Shown: in pieces, positions 55,451 to 64,000 of the stretch | How positions within the stretch are numbered: position 1 is the stretch's first letter | Layout of the letters: each line of letters opens with the position of its first letter | Program-made: the position numbers and the translations under genes | The notes under the pieces: model-generated | The model's input: only the letters and a program-made list of their open reading frames with translations | Database searches by the model: none | Told to the model about the DNA's origin: nothing | From: Bradyrhizobium sp. B124 | GTDB lineage: Bacteria > Pseudomonadota > Alphaproteobacteria > Rhizobiales > Xanthobacteraceae | Direction of reading: 5' to 3' | Length of the DNA: 64,000 nucleotides | Assembly: GCF_038967635.1 (NCBI RefSeq) | Contig: NZ_CP152413.1 | Coordinates: forward strand, 8,002,001-8,066,000

Positions 55451-58164
55451 GGTAAGCGCGCCGCAGGCAAGCGGACGACGATCTGGCTATCCGTGATGTC
55501 GACGACTTCCTTGCGCTTCCTCCCGTCATCGTACCGCAATTCGAACGTCACTCCCGATGCAGATGGGGCAAAGGGCTCAGGCGTAAGGCTGATCCCCCCC
55601 TCCTCCAAATTCAGAATGATCGGTCTATCCGCCCGGAATCGGGCGTCAAGCAGCACCAGGTCCAATCGGAGAGACTGGAGCCGCACGTTGAGCCGTCGCC
55701 GCACGCCATCACGTGGCCAGATATGCAGGGTGTGAGCGAACGTCTCCATGATGCCACCGTGACAAACCTGCCCAAAGATGGGATCGTCGGCAACGATCGT
55801 CGCGGCAGCGCGGACCGCCCCACAAAATCCCAGGTCGATCTCGCACGAGTAATACCACGTTCCACGGTGATGCGGCTGACCGAGCCATGTGGTCCCGCTC
55901 GGCGCCGGCTCGAAGCCGCCACCGGCCGCGCCGTCATTCTCCTCGCCCGGATACCAATAGCCATGACCGGTCGACGCAGGGCCGCTGTTCAGCAACGCCC
56001 ACGCGCTGAGTTGTGACGCATAGCCGAGACGAAGGAGCGGATGCGGGTCGTCTGCATCGTTCAGCGCATGATCAAGCAGCGCCCAGCCGCCCATCTGCGC
56101 CATGTAGGTCAGCGTATAGGCGTCGCCCGCAGTCCCGCGATAATCGCTGCCCAGGTAGTAATAAGCAGGTTCCAGCCAACCACGGCAGAACAGGTTTGCA
56201 GCGATCTGACGCTCCGCGAAGGCACGGGCTGCCGCCTTCGAAACCCCCATGGCGACAGGGTCGTCAAGGGCCGAGCGCGCCAGTGCCTGCGTTGATTCGA
56301 AGCCTGTGGAATCGAACGGATATTCCGACCCGAACAGGTCCGCCTTCGGATCGACGAAGGCGCGCACCTTACGCGCCCAGTGCGCCTCCAGCGTCGCCGC
56401 CTCGCGCATCAAGCCCGCCGTCGTGAGCGCCGAAACCAGTTCGGGGATCACACATTCGTTGTAGAAGCCGGTGCGATAGGCAGACCACATCACCACGCGC
56501 ATCGGCACCGTGAACATGGCCAGCGCCGTACCGTAGGCGCGTACCAAATAATCTCGCGCGCTCTGGCCGGTGGGTATCGCGGGATGGTCACGCGCGATGC
56601 GGTGCATGGCCAAATACATCGCGAAGATGTGCGGATAGTCATAAGGCCGCCAGATATGCAGGCGGCCCTTTGGGCCGGGATCGCTGCTTTCCCGGTTCTG
56701 CTTCCAATCGGGTATGCCGTAGAGGCCGTAGGCGTATGCCTCCTGTGTGGTACGTTGCAGCCCGCCCCAGACGAACGTATCGATATACCGGTCCAGCGCC
56801 GCCACTTCCGCCGCATCAGGATGCTCGGCATTCTTGGTCGCGAGGTAAGCGGGCTTGCTCAGCCCGGGATCGTCGCACGTCACCTCGTAGATGCGCCAGC
56901 CCTTGATCCGGTCGTAATTGTCCGGGCCAAGCAAGACCTGCGTCTCCATGTTCCACTCGCCGAACAAACCGTCGTACCATTTGGACGAGTCACGATGCTG
57001 CCGCTTCACGATGAAGGTTGCGCGCTTCTTCATCATCGTCTCGACGGGTTCGGTAGCGAAGAATTCAAGAAAGGTCTGGCGCGCACCCGGCTGGTGCAGG
57101 GTCAGCCGGTTCTCGCCCAATCGCGAAAACCGGACCCGCCACAGTCGCCTGCCAGCCCGATCCGGCAACCGTTGCACCACCGTGTCGCCGGTAAATTCCG
57201 CTTCGATCCGCTCCACCGGAATGGAGGACGCGAGCGCGATGTCGACATGCAGGTCGTTGGGAACCGTCATGCCCGGGATTACTTCCAGGTCCACCAGACC
57301 GGCGTCCGCGATAGCCCTGCGCGCCGCCGAATAATCGGCAACCCACTGGAAGCGGAGACGGTAACGCCGTTCCTCGGCCGGCGACAGGGACAGGGAATGG
57401 GTCGGCTGTCGCCAGCGATTCCCGCCCGCCACTGCCTCGCCGGCGGCCGCCCCGCCCAAGATGTAGGCGCACCAGGTCCCACTGGCTTCGGCCGAATCCT
57501 TGTGGACATCCCAATATTCCAGTGACGTGTCCGCTTCCGGTAAGAGCATGAGGAAGGGACCGGTGCTGTTGCCGCGAATCCAGAAGATGTGCGATCCATG
57601 CCCCGAGACAAAGCTGTGCTTCAAAACAGCCAACGACACCGGTTGCCCTGCCGGAAATTCGGTGTTCATCGGCATGGGCAAATAGAGGTCGCCAACCTCC
57701 ACGCTCGCCATGCCGTCGTTCCGCAGCATGATCTCCCACGTCAATCCAGCCTCGTCGACTGCGAGGCGGGTCGTCAGAAGGACGCCGGCATCGCGGGCTG
57801 CTAGTTCAAGGGCCGCGCTATGCATCGGCTTCGTTGTATCAACGCCGGTTCGAAGCATATGCCACTCGGATCCGGCACGCCGAACTCTAGCGTGAGCCGT
57901 CCCCAGCACGGCTCCAGGCAGGACATAATCCGTGTCATACGTATCGTTACGATAACGCAACGAGGTAATGCCGTCTTGTGTGCACCCAACGACGAAGGGA
58001 GAGTCAGCCGCCTTCAACACCATGGCAACCTTGCGCTGCGGCCGATTGGGTGTAGGCACCGTAACGCCCCCGAACAACGCGCTACCCAAGAAGCTACTGC
58101 CCAACAGCATCGTGCGACGCGTATACGTCCAGACTTTGGATATGCCTTTGGCCTTCGTCATCAA
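55432..58164 (-). CDS. DUF5695-like large secreted protein, putative carbohydrate-active enzyme
   Basis: A 910-residue protein. The N-terminus MMTKAKGISKVWTYTRRTML then LGSSFLGSALFGG resembles a Tat or Sec signal. The first 400 residues are beta-rich. The second half is helical and aromatic-rich (RLHIWRPYDYPHIFAMYLAM, WSAYRTGFYNECVIPELVSA, FCRGWLEPAYYYLGSDYRGT), as in alpha/alpha-toroid glycosidases and in DUF5695 proteins of plant-associated bacteria. No catalytic residues can be named. The stop codon lies at the edge of an IS91 relic, so the native C-terminus may be slightly altered. The nearby pectinases suggest a plant polysaccharide target, as an inference only. Confidence 0.6.
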   Translation of the reverse strand: MMTKAKGISKVWTYTRRTMLLGSSFLGSALFGGVTVPTPNRPQRKVAMVLKAADSPFVVGCTQDGITSLRYRNDTYDTDYVLPGAVLGTAHARVRRAGSEWHMLRTGVDTTKPMHSAALELAARDAGVLLTTRLAVDEAGLTWEIMLRNDGMASVEVGDLYLPMPMNTEFPAGQPVSLAVLKHSFVSGHGSHIFWIRGNSTGPFLMLLPEADTSLEYWDVHKDSAEASGTWCAYILGGAAAGEAVAGGNRWRQPTHSLSLSPAEERRYRLRFQWVADYSAARRAIADAGLVDLEVIPGMTVPNDLHVDIALASSIPVERIEAEFTGDTVVQRLPDRAGRRLWRVRFSRLGENRLTLHQPGARQTFLEFFATEPVETMMKKRATFIVKRQHRDSSKWYDGLFGEWNMETQVLLGPDNYDRIKGWRIYEVTCDDPGLSKPAYLATKNAEHPDAAEVAALDRYIDTFVWGGLQRTTQEAYAYGLYGIPDWKQNRESSDPGPKGRLHIWRPYDYPHIFAMYLAMHRIARDHPAIPTGQSARDYLVRAYGTALAMFTVPMRVVMWSAYRTGFYNECVIPELVSALTTAGLMREAATLEAHWARKVRAFVDPKADLFGSEYPFDSTGFESTQALARSALDDPVAMGVSKAAARAFAERQIAANLFCRGWLEPAYYYLGSDYRGTAGDAYTLTYMAQMGGWALLDHALNDADDPHPLLRLGYASQLSAWALLNSGPASTGHGYWYPGEENDGAAGGGFEPAPSGTTWLGQPHHRGTWYYSCEIDLGFCGAVRAAATIVADDPIFGQVCHGGIMETFAHTLHIWPRDGVRRRLNVRLQSLRLDLVLLDARFRADRPIILNLEEGGISLTPEPFAPSASGVTFELRYDDGRKRKEVVDITDSQIVVRLPAARLPRVQAR

Positions 58165-58194
58165 CCGTATCCGGTATTGCCCCCATACGGATGA

Positions 58195-58413
58195 TCAAGG
58201 CGTGCTGTTTCCCGCCGTAAACGTCAACGCGACAAAGCGACATACGTTCTCAAGTACCGAGCGTTCGGTCGGCAGCGCTTCGTCACCATCGGTCCTCACG
58301 GTGCCCCTTGGACACCAGACCTTGCACGCAAGGAGGCCAAGCGGCTTTTGGGCCTGGTTGCCAATGACAAAGACCCGGTCGACGACAAAGCCTCCCCCAG
58401 AACCATCCGCTGA
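58195..58413 (+). pseudogene. Tyrosine-recombinase (ICE-type integrase) N-terminal fragment
   Basis: The plus strand reads RQRDKATYVLKYRAFGRQRF, VTIGPHGAPWTPDLARKEAK and RLLGLVANDKDPVDDKA, the arm-binding domain of phage/ICE integrases (DUF4102-like). The catalytic domain is missing; a stop follows at 58411. Confidence 0.75.
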
Positions 58414-58424
58414 CAGGTCGTGAT

Positions 58425-58796
58425 GTGGTCCACTGGGGCGAACTGAGGCGCGAACCGCTGTTGTCGTCACAGCGCGGCCCCGGACCGGAATTGCACAAGC
58501 TCGTCATCAACAAAATGGGATATTCCGACGCTTGCCGGCTGCTTCGCCACGACGTCGGGCTCGACCGGCTTCTCACCTTGGTCGGCGCGGGCTGGGGTAT
58601 CCTGCTGGTACTGGAAAGTGCGACTGGAGCTGCCTTTCCTGGTGTCGTCTTCCGCGAGGTGCATGATGCCGAGGGGCCGACACGGTTGATTCGCGCTTAT
58701 TGGCAGCAGGCCAACGGCAATCCATCGCTGCGTCCGTTCCTCGACCCGCTTCGGAAGCGCCATCCGGATTTCTCGACTGCCCCAGGAGCAGGGTGA
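58425..58796 (+). pseudogene. LysR regulator C-terminal fragment
   Basis: The frame reads ELRREPLLSSQRGPGPELHK, LLTLVGAGWGILLVLESATG and TRLIRAYWQQANGNPSLRPF. This is the effector-domain end of a LysR regulator of the kind placed beside trbI in conjugation clusters. The helix-turn-helix part is missing. Confidence 0.75.
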
Positions 58797-58797
58797 G

Positions 58798-58917
58798 CGA
58801 CTACGCGTCAGAATCTCGACGTAGCTCTTGATATCCCCAAAGAACGCAGCCAGCAGTTCGATCGTGAGCTCAACCGGCTTGTCCTCTTCAAGGGGCCTCA
58901 AGCCTGAGCTTGGTCAT
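58798..58917 (-). pseudogene. DUF2274 protein fragment (conjugation cluster)
   Basis: From the ATG at 58917 it reads MTKLRL, then a two-base frameshift, then RPLEEDKPVELTIELLAAF and YVEILTR. This is the start of DUF2274 proteins encoded directly after trbI. It breaks off at the LysR fragment. Confidence 0.7.
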
Positions 58918-59020
58918 GGCGTCCTCCCTTTCCGTGGGGCGCCAGCACGAAATCGCGCGTCACGATAAACCGCACCGGGAAACCTGGCCGAATAGTCAGC
59001 GCCGGCTGGATGTTCAACTG
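58898..59020 (-). pseudogene. trbI: trbI C-terminal fragment
   Basis: The minus strand reads QLNIQPALTIRPGFPVRFIV, TRDFVLAPHGKGG, the characteristic TrbI ending of mating-pair-formation (type IV secretion) systems. It overlaps the DUF2274 start as in complete clusters. The rest of trbI is absent. Confidence 0.75.
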
Positions 59021-59468
59021 GCACTGCACGGACGGCTGGCCGATCGGAGGGTTCGTTGTCGTCTGGCGTGTAGTTCGTTGTGGGCGTGTAAGGCGCAATG
59101 CGGCCGCAACTAGGGTGCAACCGTCCGGGGAAAGTCAAGCATTAGACCGGCGATCAACCCGTACCCGTGTTTCACGCTCATGCGTTGCTTCGCGCGGCTC
59201 CGCTATCGGCTGCGAGGTTGGCAAAAGTAGCTGTACCATCTCCGACGCAAGATCGTTTAGTACGGCGCTGCCCTTCCGAATCCGGCGGCGATCGGGGACG
59301 GCAGCGAAATCGACAAACCAGTGGAATCGGCACGCTCGCGCAATGGTAAGCCCATCCAATCGCGAACCTCGCTGCGGTACTCAGCGCAAGGTCGCAATGC
59401 GACTTTCAGTTCAGCAGTGAACGTTCTGTAAGCGCGCCGTCAACCGTAGAAAAGTGCCAGGTGGCATC
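59021..59468. other. Spacer with unsupported frames
   Basis: A 74-codon minus-strand frame (59135-59359) is open, but no family or ribosome site supports it. Confidence 0.35.
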
Positions 59469-59843
59469 TCACTCCCTTGCACGCGACAGAATGAGCGTGG
59501 CGATCTTCATCTGGTTGGCAGGAGTTCGCAGAGCTGCCGGTAAGGCCGCCACCGCTTGATCGAAAACGCGTCCCAAGACCAGAAGGTCTTCTGGATAATA
59601 AACGCCGCGCTCCCGGGACATTCGCGCCGTTCGCCCATCGCCGGTGTGGCCACCGGTTCTCATAGTGCCGAGCTGGCTAAGCTCCAGTTCTGCCGTGATC
59701 ATTTCGTTTGTGAGCACGTTAAGTAGTCGGACGGTGTCGAGCTGGTTGCCTTGTTCGCCGACCAGGGCGGCAACGATGTCCAGTTGCAGGTCGGTGCGAT
59801 CCTCGAGGTCCTGTTTGCGTGAATTGGAAGGGTCAAGTTCCAC
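59469..59843 (-). CDS. Hypothetical protein, 124 aa
   Basis: A soluble, helix-rich protein: MELDPSNSRKQDLEDRTDLQ, LDTVRLLNVLTNEMITAELE, PEDLLVLGRVFDQAVAALPA. An even, protein-like composition and the absence of an equally good competing frame argue that it is real. I recall similar proteins in rhizobia but no function. It stands alone on its strand. Confidence 0.55.
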   Translation of the reverse strand: MELDPSNSRKQDLEDRTDLQLDIVAALVGEQGNQLDTVRLLNVLTNEMITAELELSQLGTMRTGGHTGDGRTARMSRERGVYYPEDLLVLGRVFDQAVAALPAALRTPANQMKIATLILSRARE

Positions 59844-59891
59844 GGTGTTGCTCCAGAGTAATTAAACAGCAGGGTAGGCCGAGTAAGATGT

Positions 59892-60107
59892 GTGTCTCGT
59901 TTTCCGATCCGCGAGGTGGCGGACGCGAAGCTGGAACGAATTGCCGCCGCACAAGCTGTGCGCGTGCGGTCAGTCGAGAGCGGCGCACAGGACGAGACGG
60001 CGACGGTCCGGTTGGGGAAGCAGGTGTGGGCGACCGCCGCCGAGCAAGACCGAGCACGCGAGCGGAATGACGATCTCCGATCACACGACGTAGGGGCCGG
60101 GCAGTGA
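59892..60107 (+). CDS. Possible small protein, 71 aa
   Basis: The frame MSRFPIREVADAKLERIAAA, RSVESGAQDETATVRLGKQV is charged and helix-like, divergent to the preceding gene. The ribosome site is weak and the family unknown. Confidence 0.25.
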   Translation: MSRFPIREVADAKLERIAAAQAVRVRSVESGAQDETATVRLGKQVWATAAEQDRARERNDDLRSHDVGAGQ

Positions 60108-60959
60108 GACCGCGAAGCTGGTCTGGTCGCACAGGTCAACAGCAGTGCCTCGTCCTGACCGGAGGACATGTGTCTCGCAATTGGGATAGTCGGTTGGCAG
60201 CCAGCACTGCGTCGCCGGCAGGTCGCCACAGCGCCAGTTTGATGGCGCTGCCCAAGCTGTTCAAGGCGACAAGTCCAGGCCACGCTTGCTAAGACCGCCG
60301 TTTGCCAGTCCGAGTTCTGGGCAGCGCCACGCATCAACCCCGGCCAATGAGAGTGCGTGAGAACCAATCTTCTGGGGCGCCTCTGGGGTGGTGGCAATTG
60401 GGTCGGCGACGACGCGATAGATTGCGCGCCAGACGTTGCGATGGGCCATCTGACTGCAGCGGGGCCGCACGTGCGTCGATTTGAAAGAGTGGGGAGTCTC
60501 GTTGGAGATGCAGGCACAAGGGATTTGTGGCCTGCGACTATGCTGAAAGCAAAGAGGATCCATTGTCACACGACATTCGTGAAAGGTGCTTTCCGGAAAC
60601 CGGCGATCTTGACTATGGGGTATTTGACGAAAACCGGTAAAATCGAAAGTTTTGATGGAATGCATCCAGCTTCCGGATAGCGCGCGCGAGCAGGATCAAC
60701 CTGCTTTGGATGACGAACAAAACCAAGCCCACACGAATGGTTTCGGTTTGTCATGCCAGCGCTCCCCAAGGCAATCACTTCAGCGCCGATGACATCGGTC
60801 AAGCGGCTGACATGATGTGCTTGAGGCGCGGTCCAGTGTCCGTATTGTCGATGGACCTCCCGCAGTGCAGGCAGGGAGTCCAGATCTCCGGCTAATATGC
60901 CCTTTGCCGTCGGCAGGACGCTGGCCTCCTGCCGAGGTGCAAAACTCGGATAGATCCTG
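60108..60959. other. About 0.85 kb without a recognised gene
   Basis: Overlapping unsupported frames downstream of the luciferase-like gene. No clear terminator seen by eye. Confidence 0.4.
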
Positions 60960-62030
60960 TCACCCAGACCGAGGGATGATTTCGGATTGAATTGTGGTCG
61001 CGGTGTATAGGGAAGTCTCCAACGGCAGGTTCCCGAACGCAAGCTGGCAAAGTAGGTAGTTCGCACCTGCCTGCTCCATCTGATTAAGGAGGAGCTGTCG
61101 GACGGAAGCTGGCGTTCCGACGACGCACAATTCGCTCTCAAGGGCTGCATCGAAGGTCAGCGGCAGGTTAGGTGGTGTCGGAATGGCATTCCGCTCGTAA
61201 AGGAATTTGAAGTTCTCCAGCCATCGTCGATAGGCAGCTTCGGCGGCGGCATGGGCATCTTGGTCAGACTGCGCGATCACGACCATGCGGAGCAACCCAA
61301 GAAATGGCTCTCGCCCGTCCGCGGTTGTATTGTGCGCGCGATGGGAACGGAACGCATCCGTAACGTTTCGGACAGCAGAGGAAGGGCCTGCACACGCCAG
61401 ATTAGCACCATTCGCAGCGGCCCATTCCGCCGATTCGGCCCGATTGCTCGCGATCCAGGTCGGCGGATGCGGGCGCTGATGAGGCCTCAAAGTTAGAGGT
61501 ACCTCGCTCATCTCAAAATGGTGTCCGCGATAGGATAGGGTATGGCCCTTCAGCGCAATATTTAGGATTTCGCTGGCTTCCTCATAACGGCCTGGCGCCG
61601 CGTCCGCACTGATGCCGAAATAGCCCCATTCGATCGGCTGCGAGCCCCGTCCGATACCGAGCTCAAGCCTGCCGCCGCTCAACTGGTCGAGCATGCAGAT
61701 CTCTTCGAATGCGCGCAATGGATGATAAAGGTTGAGCAACAGTACCAGCGGACCAAAGCGCAGCTTCTGGGTACGCTGCGCGACGCTTGAAAGAAACAGA
61801 TTCGGCGACGGCCCTCTGCCATGTGGTGAGCAGTGGTGCTCGGCCAGGTGATAAGCGTAAAAGCCCAGAGAATCGCACGCCTCCGCCAACTTGAGACGAT
61901 CTTCGTATTGTCGTGCGACATCGCGGCCGTCGTCGTCCAAGTGGTCGAAAATGCCGCAAGTTAGTCTTGAAGGAAGGTCGCTTTTCACTCGATCATCTCC
62001 GATTGTGGAACAGGGTCTGGGTGGCTTCAT
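60960..62030 (-). CDS. Luciferase-like (LLM) flavin-dependent monooxygenase
   Basis: A 356-residue soluble enzyme with the bacterial-luciferase TIM-barrel fold. It shows YAYHLAEHHCSPHGRGPSPN, LRFGPLVLLLNLYHPLRAFE and EICMLDQLSGGRLELGIGRG. These are the family's (A/G)EHH, (D)xLSxGRxxxGxGRG and flanking motifs. The start at 62030 (MKPPRPC) is chosen because upstream residues are antisense to an IS3 fragment. The oxidised substrate is unknown. An IS3 orfA lies directly upstream on the same strand and may have cut off its promoter or an operon partner. Confidence 0.85.
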   Translation of the reverse strand: MKPPRPCSTIGDDRVKSDLPSRLTCGIFDHLDDDGRDVARQYEDRLKLAEACDSLGFYAYHLAEHHCSPHGRGPSPNLFLSSVAQRTQKLRFGPLVLLLNLYHPLRAFEEICMLDQLSGGRLELGIGRGSQPIEWGYFGISADAAPGRYEEASEILNIALKGHTLSYRGHHFEMSEVPLTLRPHQRPHPPTWIASNRAESAEWAAANGANLACAGPSSAVRNVTDAFRSHRAHNTTADGREPFLGLLRMVVIAQSDQDAHAAAEAAYRRWLENFKFLYERNAIPTPPNLPLTFDAALESELCVVGTPASVRQLLLNQMEQAGANYLLCQLAFGNLPLETSLYTATTIQSEIIPRSG

Positions 62031-62152
62031 GCCGTCGCGCTCAAATACGTCTCGTTCGTCATAGGCGCTGAGCGTCGTCTCTTTGGGATGCGTGGCTCTG
62101 AGCGCGCATGATGTGAGTGGCTCATGACGACCTGCAGTGGCGGTCCCGACCA

Positions 62153-62413
62153 TTACTTTGATAGGAGCTCGCGAAGCGCCGCCACGCCGAGCATGTGCTC
62201 GACCAGAAGCATCTTTAGCTTCGCGTTCTCCTCTTCCAGGGCTTTCAACCGCTTGGCCGCAGCAACGTCCATGCCGCCGAACCTGGCCTTCCAATTGTAA
62301 ATCGCCGCTTCAGAGGTACCGTGCCTGCGAGCTAGATCAGCCGCGTTCGCCCCAGCCTCATGCTCCTTCAGTATCGCGATAATCTGCTGTTCCGTGAATC
62401 TTGGTCGCTTCAT
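62153..62413 (-). CDS. IS3-family orfA, without its orfB
   Basis: An 86-residue helix-turn-helix/leucine-zipper protein (MKRPRFTEQQIIAILKEHEA, RHGTSEAAIYNWKARFGGMD, RLKALEEENAKLKMLLVEHM). It is intact to the usual frameshift region. The orfB transposase part does not follow; instead comes the luciferase-like gene. A remnant of an IS407-type element. Confidence 0.85.
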   Translation of the reverse strand: MKRPRFTEQQIIAILKEHEAGANAADLARRHGTSEAAIYNWKARFGGMDVAAAKRLKALEEENAKLKMLLVEHMLGVAALRELLSK

Positions 62414-63204
62414 CTGTCCGCCCTTCTTGGGGCCGGACCTGCACTCCAGCGGGAGGAAATACGCGATGAGAGGTCATCTGCCACATGCGCTGGCCCGAAG
62501 CTTGGGTCCGAAGGCGTTGCAGAAAGTCCGAGTTCAGTGAAGTCGACAGCCGCGACTTGCCGCTTTTGCCGGATAGTCCGACGGTTGTCCTCGAAAGCAG
62601 AACGATGAAGGATGCGGACGCAGATGGCATGGCTGATCACAGTCATGTTGAAAACGTTCTGGATCTTACGAAGTGACCCGATTGGCGCTTCGCCATGCTC
62701 GGCTTGGCGGCTGCGTGCCCCAGGATGAGACGGTCCTCTCGATGTCGGCACTGCCGTTCGAGGGCGGCAGCAAGTGACCATTGCATGAGGCGTCCGGGTA
62801 CCGGAAATCGGTTTTCTTCGATGTCGAGGTCGACGCAAATCGCGTGGGAAGCAATCCGGCTGGATAGCAGAACGACCAACTGGCGCACCACCGCACAGCG
62901 AGCAGGGCATCCAGTGCACCCTGTCCCACACGACATGGTGCTCCTTGGAAGTTGCGGAGTGCCGGTGCAGTTGTCTGCATGCGAGCTCGATAGGACAGAA
63001 TTGTGCGGCAAATTGAGTTTCACGGCTACTATTGCGAGAACGCGAACGGCCAGCACTTCGTAACATCGCCAAACAAAGCCGGTACCATCCGGCATGGAGG
63101 GCTCATTTGAAGAAGAAAGCCGACGACCCAGCGCGGCCAACCATCGAGCTGATCAAAGCAGGCTTGGCAAGGAAGAGTTGCAACGCTGAGAGTTGGTGCA
63201 GGTA
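62414..63204. other. About 0.8 kb without a recognised gene
   Basis: Several minus-strand frames, one with SHAICVDLDIEENRFPVPGR, look partly protein-like but could not be joined into a known family. Confidence 0.35.
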
Positions 63205-63363
63205 CTATTTGTCTATCATCAGACGTAGTTCCTCCTCCAGCGGATCGGCATCGGGAAGCTCCGCGAGCGCTGCAGCGAGGGCTACAAATGCTCCGAAAGC
63301 CGCGAGTACAAGGGCGCACGCGAGTATCGCTGCACCAAGGTCGTGAGAGCGTCGTCTTATCAT
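63205..63363 (-). CDS. Possible 52-residue single-pass membrane protein
   Basis: The frame MIRRRSHDLGAAILACALVL, AAFGAFVALAAALAELPDAD has a basic start, one long hydrophobic helix and an acidic tail, so a type II small membrane protein is plausible. It begins 5 bases after the stop of the livK relic. The ribosome site is poor. Confidence 0.4.
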   Translation of the reverse strand: MIRRRSHDLGAAILACALVLAAFGAFVALAAALAELPDADPLEEELRLMIDK

Positions 63364-63368
63364 CTGTG

Positions 63369-63874
63369 TCACGGGTTGAATTTGGTGAGGCGTTGTGTTC
63401 GTGCCGAGTGCTCGATAGCTGCAACGACGCCCTGTTGGCCGTCGTTGCCGCAGATCCGAAAGACGGTCTTAGAGCCACGTTCTGTCAGCTGAGGATTTGC
63501 CGAGCCTGGTGACCTTTGAATGATGCCCGCTTTGTCGAAGACGTCGGAGCCCGGAATCGACGAAGCGGAGCACAATGACCGGCGACCCGCCGGGCCTGGT
63601 CTGTTGTGAGTTTATTGGCAACTGCGACGGCCTGCCTCGGGTCGCAGGCGCCGTCGGCTATGCTCGATGTCACCTTGGTATCGGCAAGTAGGCCCGAACC
63701 GTTCAACGTCTCGACCGCCGCGGCCGCATAATCGCGCATCAGCGCGCCGGACGCATCGCTGCTTCCGCTCATCGGGCGAACCGCAGCAATATGGACGTCG
63801 CAGGTGCGCGCGGTCCAGGCGAGTGCGCGGATGAGGTGCGCTGCACTTGCGGCTGAAGCGTGACGCCCACTTAA
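63369..63874 (-). pseudogene. livK-like ABC transporter binding protein, frameshifted fragment
   Basis: The minus strand reads CDVHIAAVRPMSGSSDASGA, SIADGACDPRQAVAVANKLT and RRVAGHCAP, then after a frameshift near 63570 SSIPGSDVFDKAGIIQRSPG, NPQLTERGSKTVFRICGNDG. This is the first third of branched-chain amino-acid binding proteins (SNP-type fold). The rest is missing. Confidence 0.75.
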
Positions 63875-64000
63875 CATTGTAGAGCTCCCAATGCTCACCT
63901 GAAGTGAACTGCTAGCCTCTGCGGTCAGACGAGGCTGCAGAGATCGATGCGGTTGCTTCTGCCAAGCCGAGTCATGCGCGCCAGCTTGGCCACACCGCGA

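Noticed and set aside
1..64000. CRISPR array
   Set aside because: No evenly spaced short repeats with unique spacers; the only regular repeats are coding ones inside the effector gene and the hipBA operators.

Overview
The window looks like a piece of a symbiosis island from a slow-growing rhizobium, most likely Bradyrhizobium. This rests on five things in the sequence. There are two genes behind tts boxes, the TtsI-dependent promoter element of rhizobial type III secretion; one encodes a NopD/Bel2-5-type SUMO-protease effector. There is a stand-alone BacA/SbmA peptide importer. There is a hemN behind a FixK-type box. There is a pectin-degrading gene pair. Finally there is dense debris of rhizobial insertion sequences and of a trb-type conjugation module. 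No tRNA, rRNA or CRISPR array was recognised.

Layout. 1-5 kb: start of a FitA-type antitoxin gene with its operator, a membrane O-acyltransferase carrying a lectin-like tail, a cold-shock protein and two small conserved proteins. 5.5-14.5 kb: a GcvA-like LysR regulator, then a minus-strand group (22-residue peptide gene, ATPase-like/TPR protein, unassigned frame, MFS transporter, DUF3088 protein) that could make and export a peptide-derived product, then a two-part outer-membrane barrel protein. 14.9-19.2 kb: a broken IS3 element with a small internal inversion, a tts-box effector gene, and relics of IS1182, IS256, IS5 and IS110. 20.1-24.6 kb: hipBA with four operator palindromes, bacA/sbmA, an HD-GYP relic and a GNAT acetyltransferase. 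25-32.6 kb: a decayed effector-repeat fragment, the large repeat-containing NopD-like effector, and an IS66 element with a broken tnpC.

32.6-39.2 kb: a small HEAGH metalloprotease-like gene, a LysR regulator, a DUF2971 relic fused end to end with a broken Lrp gene, an amino-acid racemase, and IS630 and ISL3 relics. 39.4-46.2 kb: polygalacturonase, pectin methylesterase, a prolyl-oligopeptidase-family peptidase and an OprB-type porin, plausibly a plant-cell-wall utilisation or infection set. 47-54 kb: a coiled-coil membrane protein, hemN with its FixK box, a LuxR-type regulator without a visible luxI, and an Omp25/31-type porin. 55-64 kb: an IS91 relic abutting a large DUF5695-like secreted protein, a vestigial ICE end (integrase, LysR, DUF2274, trbI fragments), a luciferase-like monooxygenase, an IS3 orfA and a frameshifted livK.

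How it fits together: intact genes group around the host interface (effectors, pectinases, BacA, porins, acyltransferase) and adaptation to low oxygen (hemN). They are separated by long stretches without intact genes, full of transposon and conjugation remnants, as expected of an old, much rearranged island. Positions of starts were chosen from ribosome-binding sites and family lengths; function names come from remembered family motifs and were not checked by database search.
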